Below are positions 1 through 9,581 of a stretch of DNA of 64,000 bases, in pieces (the first letter of the stretch is position 1; each line of letters starts with the position of its first letter). The notes beneath the pieces were generated by a model. The model saw only the letters and a program-made list of their open reading frames with translations, searched no databases and had not been told where the DNA came from. A program made the translations under genes and the position numbers. Origin of the DNA: Taxillus chinensis (taxonomy: Eukaryota; Streptophyta; Magnoliopsida; Santalales; Loranthaceae); NCBI GenBank assembly GCA_023512835.1, contig CM042089.1, forward strand, positions 18,046,438-18,110,437, given 5' to 3'.

Positions 1-620
1 CTCAACCCTCAACCCTAAACCCTAAACCCTAAACCCTAAACCCTAAACCCTAAAAAAACCCTAAACCCTAAACCCTAAAAAAACCCTAAACCCTAAACCC
101 TAAAAAACCCTAAACCCTAAACCCTAAACCCTAAAAAACCCTAAACCCTAAACCCTAAAAAACCCTAAACCCTAAACCCTAAAAAACCCTAAAAAACCCT
201 AAACCCTAAAAAACCCTAAAAAACCCTAAACCCTAAACCCTAAAAAAACCCTAAACCCTAAACCCTAAACCCTAAAAAACCCTAAACCCTAAACCCTAAA
301 AAAACCCTAAACCCTAAACCCTAAACCCTAAAAAACCCTAAACCCTAAACCCTAAACCCTAAACCCTAAAAAACCCTAAAAAACCCTAAACCCTAAACCC
401 TAAACCCTAAAAACCCCTAAACCCTAAACCCTAAACCCTAAACCCTAAACCCTAAACCCTAAACCCTAAAAAACCCTAAACCCTAAACCCTAAAAAAACC
501 CTAAAAAACCCTAAAAAACCCTAAACCCTAAACCCTAAAAAAACCCTAAACCCTAAAAACCCCTAAACCCTAAAAAACCCTAAACCCTAAAAAACCCCTA
601 AACCCTAAACCCTAAACCCC
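1..620. repeat. Canonical plant telomere array (CCCTAAA)n
   Basis: Tandem CCCTAAA on the plus strand, the C-rich strand of an Arabidopsis-type telomere, which marks the left chromosome end. Many units are lengthened by extra A residues (CCCTAAAAAA and CCCTAAAAAAA), and these longer units recur at irregular intervals. The first bases are CTCAACCC rather than a perfect heptamer. The C-rich strand reads 5' to 3' inward from base 1, as expected for a left end. Confidence 0.95.
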
Positions 621-1404
621 AAACCCCAAACCCGAAACCCCAAACCCCCAAGCCCCAAGCCCCAAGCCCCAAGCCCCAAGCCCCAAGCCCCAAGCCCCAA
701 GCCCCAAGCCCCCCAAGCCCCAAGCCCCAAGCCCCAAGCCCCCCAAGCCCCCAAGCCCCCAAGCCCCCAAGCCCCCAAGCCCCAAGCCCCAAGCCCCAAG
801 CCCTACCCCTAGCCCCTAGCCCCTAGCCCCTAGCCCCTAGCCCCTAGCCCCTAGCCCCTAGCCCCTAGCCCCTAGCCCTAGCCCTAGCTCCCTAGCCCTA
901 GCCCCTAGCCCCTAGCCCCTAACCCCTAAACCCTAAACCCTAAACCCTAACCCCTAACCCCTAACCCCTAAACCCAAACCCCTAACCCCTAACCCTAACC
1001 CCCAAACCCCAAACCCCAAACCCCAAACCCCAAACCCTAACCCCAAACCCCAAACCCCAAACCCCAAACCCAAACCCAAACCCAAACCCAAACCCAAACC
1101 CAAACCCAAACCCCCTACACCCTACACCCTACACCCTACACCCTACACCCTACACCCTCAACCCTACACCCTCAACCCTCCACCCTCAACCCTCAACCCT
1201 CAACCCTCAACCTCAACCCTCAACCCTAAACCCTAAACCCTAAACCCTAAACCGAACCCCAAACCCCAACCCCAACCCCCAACCCCCAACCCCCAACCCC
1301 AAACCCTAACCCCCAACCCCTAACCCCTAACCCCTAACCCCTAACCCTAACCCTAACCCCTAACCCCTAACCCCTACACCCTAAACCCTAAACCCTAAAC
1401 CCTA
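621..1404. repeat. Degenerate telomere with variant-heptamer blocks
   Basis: Telomere-like DNA sorted into blocks of one variant each: CCCCAAG about 645-810, CCCCTAG about 811-920, CCCAAAC and CCCCAAA about 1000-1110, CCCTACA about 1113-1165, CCCTCAA about 1140-1225, CCCCTAA about 1300-1380, then a short return to CCCTAAA about 1375-1412. Glycine/leucine-rich open frames on the minus strand here are only translated repeat. The pattern is typical of the proximal, recombining part of a plant telomere. Confidence 0.9.
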
Positions 1405-1835
1405 AACCCTAAAAAAAAACTAAAACTAAACTAAACTAAAAACTAAAAATGAAAAAACTAAATAAAACTAAACTAAACCTAAAAAACCTAAAAAACTAAA
1501 AAAAAAAAACTAAAAAAAAAACCTAAAAAAAAAAAACTAAACTAAACTAAAACTAAAACTAAACTAAAACTAAAAAACCTAAATAAACTAAACTAAAAAA
1601 ATAAAAATAAAAAATAAAAAAATAAACCTAAACTAAAAAAAAAACTAAAACTAAAAAATAAAACCTAAATAAAAACCTAAACTAAAAAACTAAAAATAAA
1701 CTAAACTAAATAAAACTAAAACCTAAAAATAAACTAAAAAATAAAACCTAAACTAAACTAAAAAAAAATAAAATAAAATAAAAACCTAAACTAAAAAAAC
1801 TAAACCAAATAAACTAAACTAAACTAAACTACCAA
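1405..1835. repeat. AT-rich degenerate CTAAA array
   Basis: About 430 bases built almost only from CTAAA, CTAAAA, CCTAAA and A-runs. It looks like telomere repeat decayed to A-rich units and contains no open frame of note. It ends abruptly at CTACCAAACCC, where the GC-rich 5' region of the LINE begins. Confidence 0.75.
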
Positions 1836-2332
1836 ACCCTTCTCTCTCCAGCGTTTGTTCCCGCTGGTGCGCCTCCGTCCGATCGCGTGACGCCTGGCGT
1901 CATCCGGCGTCTCGTGGCTACTAGGTGGCGGCGGAGGCTTCCTTCCCCTCTCGCTTCAGGCGATTTTACGTTGGCCGGCCGGATTGTGCCTCCTCTTCCC
2001 AAAACGCGCGACTCCAGCGCTGCCCGGATCGCGTCTTTGCGCGGCGCTCCTCCTCGGCGGAACGGCCCTTGGCTTGGTCCTGGGGCCTCCTCCGGCTGGC
2101 GCGAGATCTTCTGGTGTGTGCAGCTGGGGTTCGTTCGATCGGGCTTGGCGTGAGTCGTTTGGTCTCCACGGGTCTGCGCCTGTTTCTTGCTCGATAGAAT
2201 TTCCCAAAGGGTTCTTTCCCTCTCACTGGTTTGCATCCCTTGGATTCTGTTTTTCTTTTTAATTTTTGATTTGTGGTTTGCTTCTGCCGTGATTGTGTAT
2301 GGTGGTTGCTTGTGTGAGGCTGCCTGTTTGCG

Positions 2333-3760
2333 ATGGAGGGGCCTTCGGGAGATCCCCCTCCTTGTTCGGCGTTATTTGATCGTGGTATTAAAAAAACTTT
2401 TCAATCTGTTTTATGTGGTAAGTCTGATGCTATAGTAATTAGGCCTCGCCAAATTGAATCTTTTCAAAATGCTCCTGCAGCTATTTTCTTTGATGATGAG
2501 GTATCGGCCCTGGCTGCCCCCTACCAACGCATGCTTGTAGGGAAGTTCAGTAGGGTTCCTAAGCTCATTACTCTTCGAGAAAATTTTAAAAAACTTTCTT
2601 TAACTGGTGCTTTTGATTTACAGTGGTTTGATTACAAGCACGTTTTTATTAAACTGACCAATGACTTGGATTTCCAACGGTTGTGGGCTAAAAGAGACTG
2701 GTTTTTTAATTGTGGAAAAATGCGGGTTCTAAAATGGTCAGTGGACTTTGTCCCTGAAATTGAATCTTCTGTTGTTCCTGTTTGGATTGCATTTCCAAAT
2801 TTACGGCATTATCTCTATGAAAAATCTGCCTTGTTCAATTTAGCTCGATCCATTGGAACCCCTATCCAGCTGGATGAGGCTACTGCTAATGGCACAAGGC
2901 CCTCTTTGGCCCGAGTGTGTATTGAATTTGATTGCCTGAAAAAACCGCCTTCCACGGTTTGGATTCAAATCCGTGATCACTGTTCAGGCAAAAATACCAC
3001 TGGTTTTTGGCAAAATGTTGTTTTTGAAAAGTTGCCATCTTATTGTTTGCATTGTATGCATATAGGCCATAATAAAGATGCTTGTATTTTACTTCATGGG
3101 TCAAAAATTGTCAAGGTCCCTGGGCCCATTGGGGATCCCCAACCCACTGCTGATAAGGCTAAAACTAATACAGACCCTCCACAAGATAATAAAACTGAAA
3201 AATGGGTTGAAGTGCGTAGAAAAAATAGAAAGGAAGGTGATGCTGGCCCTTCAAACCACCCTACTGCTGCTGAAGCACAAGAGACACAGGTGGATTTTAA
3301 TAATCATAACAAGTTTAATGCTCTTCAGGAGGACCAGGATGAGACAGATCCTAATTTGAACTTTAACTCCCCAAAAATTCCTCTGGATTTAAATACTGCT
3401 GTCCCTGGTATATCTGCTGCCACTAACCCTCTATTTGTAGAGAATATGGACTCTAACTCTAGATCCTCTTCGGGGCAAGATGACAGTGTTTCTTCAACAG
3501 AATGTAATGTCAATGTTAATGAAAAGATTACACCTGAAAAATTTGCTGGCACTACTGGGGAAGTTGGCTGTTCCAAGGCTCTAGTTCTTCCTGGTCCGGC
3601 AACTGCTGGATGTAATATTAATCGGGAGGTTGAGTTAGTTCCCTCAAATTCCCGTGATTTGCTTGAAGATTTTGACACTGTGGAAACTGAGGACAATCTT
3701 CTTGGCGCAGCCCCCATCTATTTGACTCGGGTAACTTCCGTTCCCAAACACCTTCCTTAA
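2333..3760 (+). CDS. LINE ORF1: DUF4283 / zinc-knuckle RNA-binding protein
   Basis: 475-residue first protein of the LINE, presumed to coat the element RNA as a ribonucleoprotein. Residues about 60-210 resemble the DUF4283 domain common in plant LINE ORF1 proteins, with the typical stretch VPVWIAFPNLRHYLY. It is followed by a CX2CX4HX4C zinc knuckle with C238, C241, H246 and C251. The C-terminal half is polar, acidic and low in complexity. The ATG at 2333 follows about 500 bases of GC-rich 5' region, and the frame is uninterrupted to TAA. ORF2 begins 67 bases downstream in a different frame, as usual for plant L1 elements. Confidence in the class is high; the DUF4283 boundaries are approximate. 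Confidence 0.9.
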   Translation: MEGPSGDPPPCSALFDRGIKKTFQSVLCGKSDAIVIRPRQIESFQNAPAAIFFDDEVSALAAPYQRMLVGKFSRVPKLITLRENFKKLSLTGAFDLQWFDYKHVFIKLTNDLDFQRLWAKRDWFFNCGKMRVLKWSVDFVPEIESSVVPVWIAFPNLRHYLYEKSALFNLARSIGTPIQLDEATANGTRPSLARVCIEFDCLKKPPSTVWIQIRDHCSGKNTTGFWQNVVFEKLPSYCLHCMHIGHNKDACILLHGSKIVKVPGPIGDPQPTADKAKTNTDPPQDNKTEKWVEVRRKNRKEGDAGPSNHPTAAEAQETQVDFNNHNKFNALQEDQDETDPNLNFNSPKIPLDLNTAVPGISAATNPLFVENMDSNSRSSSGQDDSVSSTECNVNVNEKITPEKFAGTTGEVGCSKALVLPGPATAGCNINREVELVPSNSRDLLEDFDTVETEDNLLGAAPIYLTRVTSVPKHLP

Positions 3761-3827
3761 GGTTTGGCTCCTTTATGTTTTTCTTTTTTCCCTTTAAAAC
3801 TGTGCCTTTTTTCTATTTTGTTTTTTA

Positions 3828-6800
3828 ATGATTAATTTAATGATTTGGAATATTCGGGGTATTGCTGGGAAAGTCAGTCTGCGTAGGTTGAAACGCTTTG
3901 TTAAAATCTATCGGCTTTCGGTGGTTGCTATATTGGAACCAATGGTCAATCATGCATCTATTGCTTTCTATGCCCGTATGCTAGGTCTTCTTAATTATCA
4001 TTTTAATGTTTCTGATAAAATATGGGTTTTTTGGGATGAATCTATTCGAGCATCTATTCTTAGAGATCATGATCAATGCTTGTCTATGACATTTAAATTT
4101 CCATCCTTGCCATGTGATGTTGGGTGTTCTTTTATTTATGCAAAAACCACTCGGTTAGATCGTTTTCCCTTATGGGACGAGCTTCGTTTGGTCTTTAACT
4201 CTTTTGATCTACCTTGGATGGTCGGTGGTGATTTTAACATTGTTAAGGCTGCCTCAGAAAAAATTCATGGTGCGCGTGTTAATTTGCATGCCATGGAAGA
4301 TTTTGTTAATTGCATGTTGGATTGTGGTATTTTTGATATTCCTTTCGTGGGTAATGATTTTACTTGGACCAATGGAAAAATTTTTCAGCGATTGGATAGA
4401 ATTGTAGTTAATTCTAAATGGGGTGATCTAATTGACAACTCTTTAGTTTCTCATTTAGCTAGAGACGGGTCTGATCATTGCCCCCTGCTTTTTAAATGTA
4501 GTAAATCTGTTCACTCGGGCCCTTGTTCATTTAAATTTCTAAATGTTTGGACTTCTCATCATGATTTTCTGAGTATTGTTAAAACCTCTTGGAATCTTCC
4601 TTTGGCTTCTACTGGAATAAACAGGTTTTGGTTTAAGCAACAAAGGCTGAAAAGTGAACTTAAAAGATGGAATAAACATGACTTTGGTGACCTTTTTGCT
4701 CATCAAAAAGAGCTTGAATCAAAGGCTGAACAATTGGAGATTACCTTCCAAAATGACCCTTCTGATTCGAACAGGACCAATCTTAATAAAGGCAATGCTA
4801 ACCTGAATAAATACCTTGCTAACCAAGAGAGATACTGGCAGCAGAAATCTGGCTGTAAATGGTTGGTAGAGGGGGAACGAAATACCCGTTACTATCAAAT
4901 GTTGCTGCGTAAGAAACATGCCAAAAATCATATTTTTGAGATTAAGGAAAATGAGGAAACTATTCTTTCTAATCTGCCAGATATTAAAGCATCTGCTGTC
5001 TCTTTTTTTTCCCAATTGTTTTCTCGTGACTCTTCTATTGTAAGTGATTTTGATTGTTCTTTCATTCAGCCTCTTGTTTCTGCCTCTGACAATGCTGATT
5101 TGAATAAAATTCCTTCTGTTGATGAGATTAGGCAGGCTGTTTTTGACTGTGATGTTTATTCTACTGCTGGGCCGGATGGGTTTTCTGCCCTTTTTTTCCA
5201 GCACTGCTGGGATATTATTAGTGGGGATTTGTGTGAAGCAGTTTTTGCTTTTTTTAGCGGGGATGGTCTGCTGAAGGGCATAACCTCTACCACTATTGCT
5301 CTTATCCCCAAGGTTGATAACCCTAATTCGTGGACTGATTTTCGCCCAATTAGCCTGTGTAATTTTTTTAATAAACTTTTATCGAAAATTATGGCTACTA
5401 GACTCTCCAGACTGTTGCCTAAAATCATTTTAGAAAATCAAAGTGGCTTCATACCTGGAAGATTCATAGATGATAATATTTTGCTAGCCCAAGAAATGAT
5501 TCACTGTATTGATGAAAAAATTCGGGGTGGAAATGTTGTGTTAAAACTCGATATGATGAAAGCCTATGACAGGCTTGATTGGGGATTCCTTTTTACTATG
5601 TTATCTAAATTTGGCTTTGACACATCTTGGATCCTCAAAGTGAGTAAGCTTGTAACAAATTGCTGGTTCTCTGTGGTTGTTAATGGCTCTTTAGCTGGGT
5701 TTTTTAAATCAGAGCGTGGCCTTAGGCAGGGTGATCCTCTATCTCCTAGCCTTTTTATAATTGCTGCTGAATTTCTCTCTCGGGGATTAATTCAGTTGTT
5801 TCACTCTAAGCCTTCTATGTGCTATTTTGCCCGTTGCTCTCAAATGGTTTCTCACCTCGCTTTTGCTGATGATATGATTATTTTTACAAATGGTCTGAAA
5901 ACTTCCTTAAATTGTATTATGAGCTTTCTTTCTTATTATGAGATGTGTTCAGGCCAAAAGGTGAATAGTCAAAAGAGTGGTTTCATTGCTGGTAAGCACC
6001 TGTCAAGCTTTCGGTCTACCATTATTGCTAATGCCACTGGCTTTCATAGAGCTGTCCTTCCGTGTAGATACCTCGGCATCCCTTTATATAAAGGGCCAAA
6101 AAAGGCTTTTTTATTTGATGACTTGATAGGTAAAATTCGGGATAGGCTTTCTGGTTGGGAGAAAAAGGTTCTCTCCCCGGGAGGGAGGATAACTCTCCTT
6201 CGAAGCACCCTTACTTCAATGCCTCTCTATTTGATGCAGGTTCTTAAACCCCCTCAGAATGTCATTCAACGTATCGAAAGGTTATTTAATCGCTTTCTTT
6301 GGGGGAGTGACGATAATAGGCATACTTTCCATTGGGAAAGGTGGCAGGATTTATGCTTTCCCCACAAAGAAGGGGGGCTTGGTTTTAGGAAATTGCATGA
6401 TCTAAATACAGCCATGGAGTTTAAATTGTGGTGGAGGTTCCGTACCACTAGGAGTCTGTGGTCTCTTTTTCTACATAATAAATACTGTCAAGGATTTCAT
6501 CCTTCTCTGGTTCTCCCTAAAATGCCTGACTCTCCTAACTGGAAGAGGATTTTGAAAGCCTGTAGTGGTGCTGAACCTCATATCAGGTGGATGGCTAATG
6601 CAGGGAATCTTTTTTTCTGGCATGACTGTTGGGTTTGTGGCTCACCACTCTCATCTTTTGCCAACTCCTCTAGCAGTAGCTCTACTCTCATTAAAGATAT
6701 TTATGTCAATGATCACTGGAACTTGGAATTTTTAAATTCACTTCTGCCTGCTGATGTGGTCTCTGAAATTTTGAAAATCAAGTTGGATAGGAGTGGCCCT

Positions 6801-7718
6801 GACTTACCTTATTGGCTTTTATCCAATAGCGGGACCTTTACTATGGCTAGTGCTTGGGCCTTTAATAGAGAGTCTAGACATTCTCAAATGTTTTATTCTC
6901 ATCTTTGGCATGCTTCAATTCCTCTTAAAATCTCCTTTTTTTCCTGGCGTTTATTTCATAAGTGGATCCCTGTTGATGACATCCTTCAAGGCAAAGGAAT
7001 ATCTTTAGCGTCTAAATGCCAGTGCTGTCTTAATTTAGAGTCCATTTCTCACTGCTTCTTACATAGTCAATCAGCTGTGTACATTTGGCACTATTATGCC
7101 CGGCTTTTTGGGGTCAAGTTGCCCGCCTCTAATGAACCATCAATTTGGCTTATTGCATGGATTAAATCTGGAAATTATTTTTGCTTGGGTCATATTCGGG
7201 TTTTAATCCCTATACTCATTTTTTGGTTTATTTGGATGGAACGTAATGATTCTAAACACCGGGGAATGGGTTTCTATGCTGATCGAATAATATGGAAAAT
7301 CAACTCTTTGGTGCATCAGATTTTTTCTGCAGGCCTCCTTAAACACTGGCAGTGGAAGGGGAACCGTTCTTTGCTGGCCTATTTTCATTGCAGTAATAAA
7401 TCACCAGCTACTGCTCCACCTTCACTGGTTTTCTGGCACAGACCTGCCACGGGTTACTACAAATTGAATGTGGACGGCAGCTTCAACAGCTCTACTCGGA
7501 AGGCTGGAGGAGGAGGGGTAGTGAGGGACTCTAATGGTAAGGTAGTATTTTTCTTTTTCTTCCCTTTACCGGCTTCTCTCCCTAATGCTTTTGCAGCAGA
7601 AGTTTTCACACTCCAAAAGGGTCTCCAGTTGTGTTTGGAGAAGGGTTTCCATCGTCTATGGGTTGAAATGGATGCCCTTGGGATGTATGTTATGCTATTA
7701 AAGATATTCTTGGTATGA
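3828..7718 (+). CDS. LINE ORF2: endonuclease-reverse transcriptase-RNase H (frameshifted end)
   Basis: 1296-residue polyprotein that would nick target DNA and copy the element RNA. An AP-like endonuclease occupies about residues 1-230 (NIRG at 8-11, E37 in ILEP, later SDHCPL). The reverse transcriptase spans about 450-760, with FRPISLCN, LDMMKAYDRLDW, RQGDPLSPSLF and the catalytic FADD at 679-682. A zinc-ribbon-like region with WHASIPLKISFFSWRL follows, then RNase H starting at NVDGS (catalytic D1216) and AAEVF. The frame stops at 7716-7718, before the last RNase H motif. That motif continues in another frame to 7903, so a 1-base change in about 7678-7690 has broken the end. The endonuclease and RT look intact. 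Confidence 0.92.
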   Translation: MINLMIWNIRGIAGKVSLRRLKRFVKIYRLSVVAILEPMVNHASIAFYARMLGLLNYHFNVSDKIWVFWDESIRASILRDHDQCLSMTFKFPSLPCDVGCSFIYAKTTRLDRFPLWDELRLVFNSFDLPWMVGGDFNIVKAASEKIHGARVNLHAMEDFVNCMLDCGIFDIPFVGNDFTWTNGKIFQRLDRIVVNSKWGDLIDNSLVSHLARDGSDHCPLLFKCSKSVHSGPCSFKFLNVWTSHHDFLSIVKTSWNLPLASTGINRFWFKQQRLKSELKRWNKHDFGDLFAHQKELESKAEQLEITFQNDPSDSNRTNLNKGNANLNKYLANQERYWQQKSGCKWLVEGERNTRYYQMLLRKKHAKNHIFEIKENEETILSNLPDIKASAVSFFSQLFSRDSSIVSDFDCSFIQPLVSASDNADLNKIPSVDEIRQAVFDCDVYSTAGPDGFSALFFQHCWDIISGDLCEAVFAFFSGDGLLKGITSTTIALIPKVDNPNSWTDFRPISLCNFFNKLLSKIMATRLSRLLPKIILENQSGFIPGRFIDDNILLAQEMIHCIDEKIRGGNVVLKLDMMKAYDRLDWGFLFTMLSKFGFDTSWILKVSKLVTNCWFSVVVNGSLAGFFKSERGLRQGDPLSPSLFIIAAEFLSRGLIQLFHSKPSMCYFARCSQMVSHLAFADDMIIFTNGLKTSLNCIMSFLSYYEMCSGQKVNSQKSGFIAGKHLSSFRSTIIANATGFHRAVLPCRYLGIPLYKGPKKAFLFDDLIGKIRDRLSGWEKKVLSPGGRITLLRSTLTSMPLYLMQVLKPPQNVIQRIERLFNRFLWGSDDNRHTFHWERWQDLCFPHKEGGLGFRKLHDLNTAMEFKLWWRFRTTRSLWSLFLHNKYCQGFHPSLVLPKMPDSPNWKRILKACSGAEPHIRWMANAGNLFFWHDCWVCGSPLSSFANSSSSSSTLIKDIYVNDHWNLEFLNSLLPADVVSEILKIKLDRSGPDLPYWLLSNSGTFTMASAWAFNRESRHSQMFYSHLWHASIPLKISFFSWRLFHKWIPVDDILQGKGISLASKCQCCLNLESISHCFLHSQSAVYIWHYYARLFGVKLPASNEPSIWLIAWIKSGNYFCLGHIRVLIPILIFWFIWMERNDSKHRGMGFYADRIIWKINSLVHQIFSAGLLKHWQWKGNRSLLAYFHCSNKSPATAPPSLVFWHRPATGYYKLNVDGSFNSSTRKAGGGGVVRDSNGKVVFFFFFPLPASLPNAFAAEVFTLQKGLQLCLEKGFHRLWVEMDALGMYVMLLKIFLV

Positions 7719-7903
7719 TGAGCAATCCACACTACCACATCACTCACATCCATAGGGAGGGTAACCAAGCAGCTGACTTCCTTGCTAATTTGGGTGCCTT
7801 ATCTTCTGCCTTGACTGTAAGATCTTCTTTTATTGGATTCTCAATCCTAAGAGGTAAAATCAGGGCTGATAATTTGGGGCTTCCCCACCTACGATTTGCA
7901 TGA
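7687..7903 (+). pseudogene. Out-of-frame C-terminal tail of LINE RNase H
   Basis: Continues the RNase H domain in a frame shifted from ORF2. It carries the HIHREGNQAADFLANLG motif, which holds the last conserved His and Asp of retroelement RNase H, and ends at TGA 7901-7903. Overlap with the ORF2 frame places the break between about 7678 and 7690. Without a correction the ORF2 product lacks this catalytic end. Confidence 0.85.
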
Positions 7904-8101
7904 GTCCAATGACTTTTGGTTGGTTATTTTTGAAGGACCTTTGGATGTTTGAATTTTTTGACTGGATTATACTCTTAAATTGCATGATATTGTTAATTTC
8001 TGTTGGCAATAAGGTCGTTTGGAAAGTATGTTGCTGGTCCCCTTTAATAAGGCTGAAACGCATGTTCAAATCAACTCCTCTGCATCATCCTTACACAGCA
8101 T

Positions 8102-9352
8102 GTGCAGTATCTATTTTCTTTTTTGCAGGCAGCAAGGGGTTGGGTTTCAAATACATTCATCACCTCTTTCTTCTGCAGAGAAATGGTATTGGGTGGGTTT
8201 CATATCCTTGTGCTAACCAGATTATATATGCTGTTATTTTCTCCTTTTTTACAGGCTGGCTGTAAAATGAATCGATTTGGGGTTTGTCTGGATTCCTTCC
8301 ATCCACGGCAATCACCCTGTCTAACTTGTGACGTTGATATTCTGCTTCTGCATCTATTCCTGGTCCGGTTATTTTATTTGGATGGTTTTCTTCATTTTAC
8401 TGTTTGCAGGGGCACTCTCATTCTGGCAGCGAAGGCTGTCTCCCCTTTTCTTGTTCAGCCGGCATGCTGCTGGTCCTCCTTTAGCTTTATTTTTTCTGAT
8501 GGCAGTGTTGTATCTGTTCGGCTAACAAGAGATGGGGGTCCCATGCAGGGTGCTCTTTCCCTCTCCTTTCCCTTCCTCTTAGGCGATGGGGCGCCCTTCC
8601 ATCCGCCCTTATCTAACTCTACCCTATGGCTTTTGCTGGCTTTTCTTTCAGTTTCTGTTTTTCGGGCTTTACTTGCTGGCCTATGCTGCAGTTATATTCG
8701 GAAGGTCTTGCAGTTTCCTTCATGCATTTATTTGTGCTTGGGGGAGCCATCCTTTGAACCGTGGGGGTTTCTTATTTTGTTTTCTGCTTTTTCTTTGCTG
8801 TTTTATCAGTTTTTTTTTGATATCGGGCAGGGGTGCCTAACAGCATTGGGGGCTTTTTACTCACCCCTTATCAGGTGCAAACGGCACTTGATAAGTATCG
8901 TCAAATCCGTTGCTTGCTGTGAATTTGCACAAAATTCAAAGCACCATTTGGTGCACCCGTGTGTAGTCGGTCAGAATGACTACACCCTGTCAGGCTTAAC
9001 GGTACTTGACAGGCTTACGCCAAATCCGTTGGTGGCTATGGATTGGTTGGATTGCTTTTTTATTTTTCTGGCTTCATGGCAATCAGTTTGTGTTGGGATT
9101 ATAAGCAAGTGTTGTAAGCCTATTGTTGGTGCTGCTTGGCTTAAGCTGCTGCTTAAGGCTTGTTCCAGCTTTGAGGTGCTGCATCTGCTACGTCATTTTG
9201 TCTGTTTATTCTCTGTTGGGTTTGTGCTTAAGCAGGGTGGGAAGCGTTGGGTCTTACCCTGCACTCTTAATGTTCTATTCACTGCTGTCTTGGGTCAAAA
9301 CTGTTGGTGGAAAGACTTTGAATCTGTCACTGGCTGGATATGGATTCGGTGA
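8102..9352 (+). other. Long open frame in the LINE 3' region, coding status doubtful
   Basis: 416 codons stay open through the pyrimidine-rich 3' region of the LINE. The translation is very rich in Leu, Phe, Cys and Ser, which T- and C-rich DNA gives by default, and no family or domain is recognised. The frame spans the stem-loop cluster at 8867-9031. It may be chance openness in DNA poor in adenine, or a third product peculiar to this element. Only conservation of the frame between element copies could decide. Confidence 0.15.
8867..9031 (+). other. Cluster of five stem-loops in the LINE 3' region
   Basis: Five consecutive hairpins: 8867-8895 (12-bp stem with one G-U pair, loop AAACG), 8921-8937 (6 bp), 8941-8954 (5 bp, loop ATTT), 8961-8985 (8 bp, GTGTAGTC with GACTACAC) and 8986-9013 (9 bp). 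The first and last belong to two related 46-base units (8867-8912 and 8986-9031), each ending in the same CAAATCCGTTG. Their stems differ by two compensated base pairs. LINE 3' ends often carry RNA structures recognised by the reverse transcriptase; whether this one does is inference. Confidence 0.7.
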
Positions 9353-9552
9353 CTAGCATCCCGAACCTGCACAGTTTACTTGCTGATCCTCTTTGGATTT
9401 TCACTCATTTTCCAGCAATGTAATTTTTTTTTTTACTTTCCAAAGCTCTCTTCTGTAATTAATTTTTTTCATACACTCTGATGTAAATTTGTTTCTCTTT
9501 TTTCAGGGTTAGGTCCATGCCCTGCCCTCTTTTGTATTTCTTTTCACTTATT

Positions 9553-9581
9553 AATAAAGTTCCATTGTTAAAAAAAAAAAA
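9553..9581 (+). terminator. LINE polyadenylation signal and poly(A) tail
   Basis: AATAAA at 9553-9558, then 12 A residues at 9570-9581. The next bases are CCCTAAACCCC, so the tail marks the 3' junction of the retrotransposon with telomere-like DNA. Confidence 0.85.

Larger units (their letters stand above)
1836..9581 (+). mobile_element. L1-type LINE, near full length, inserted in telomere-like DNA
   Basis: A non-LTR retrotransposon of about 7.7 kb with a GC-rich 5' region (about 1836-2332), ORF1, ORF2, a 3' region of about 1.7 kb, an AATAAA at 9553 and a 12-A tail (9570-9581). Domain order (DUF4283 plus zinc knuckle; AP endonuclease, reverse transcriptase, zinc-ribbon-like region, RNase H) matches plant L1 elements. 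ORF1 is intact and ORF2 has one visible frameshift, so the insertion is fairly young. The tail is followed directly by CCCTAAACCCC. The exact 5' boundary and target duplication cannot be resolved because both flanks are simple repeat. Confidence 0.92.

Noticed and set aside
598..799. Gly/Leu/Trp-rich frames in two registers on the minus strand
   Set aside because: Translation of telomere-variant repeats; both registers are open because the unit has no stop.
1..1404. CRISPR-like regular repeats
   Set aside because: Short uninterrupted telomere heptamers without spacers, in a plant genome.
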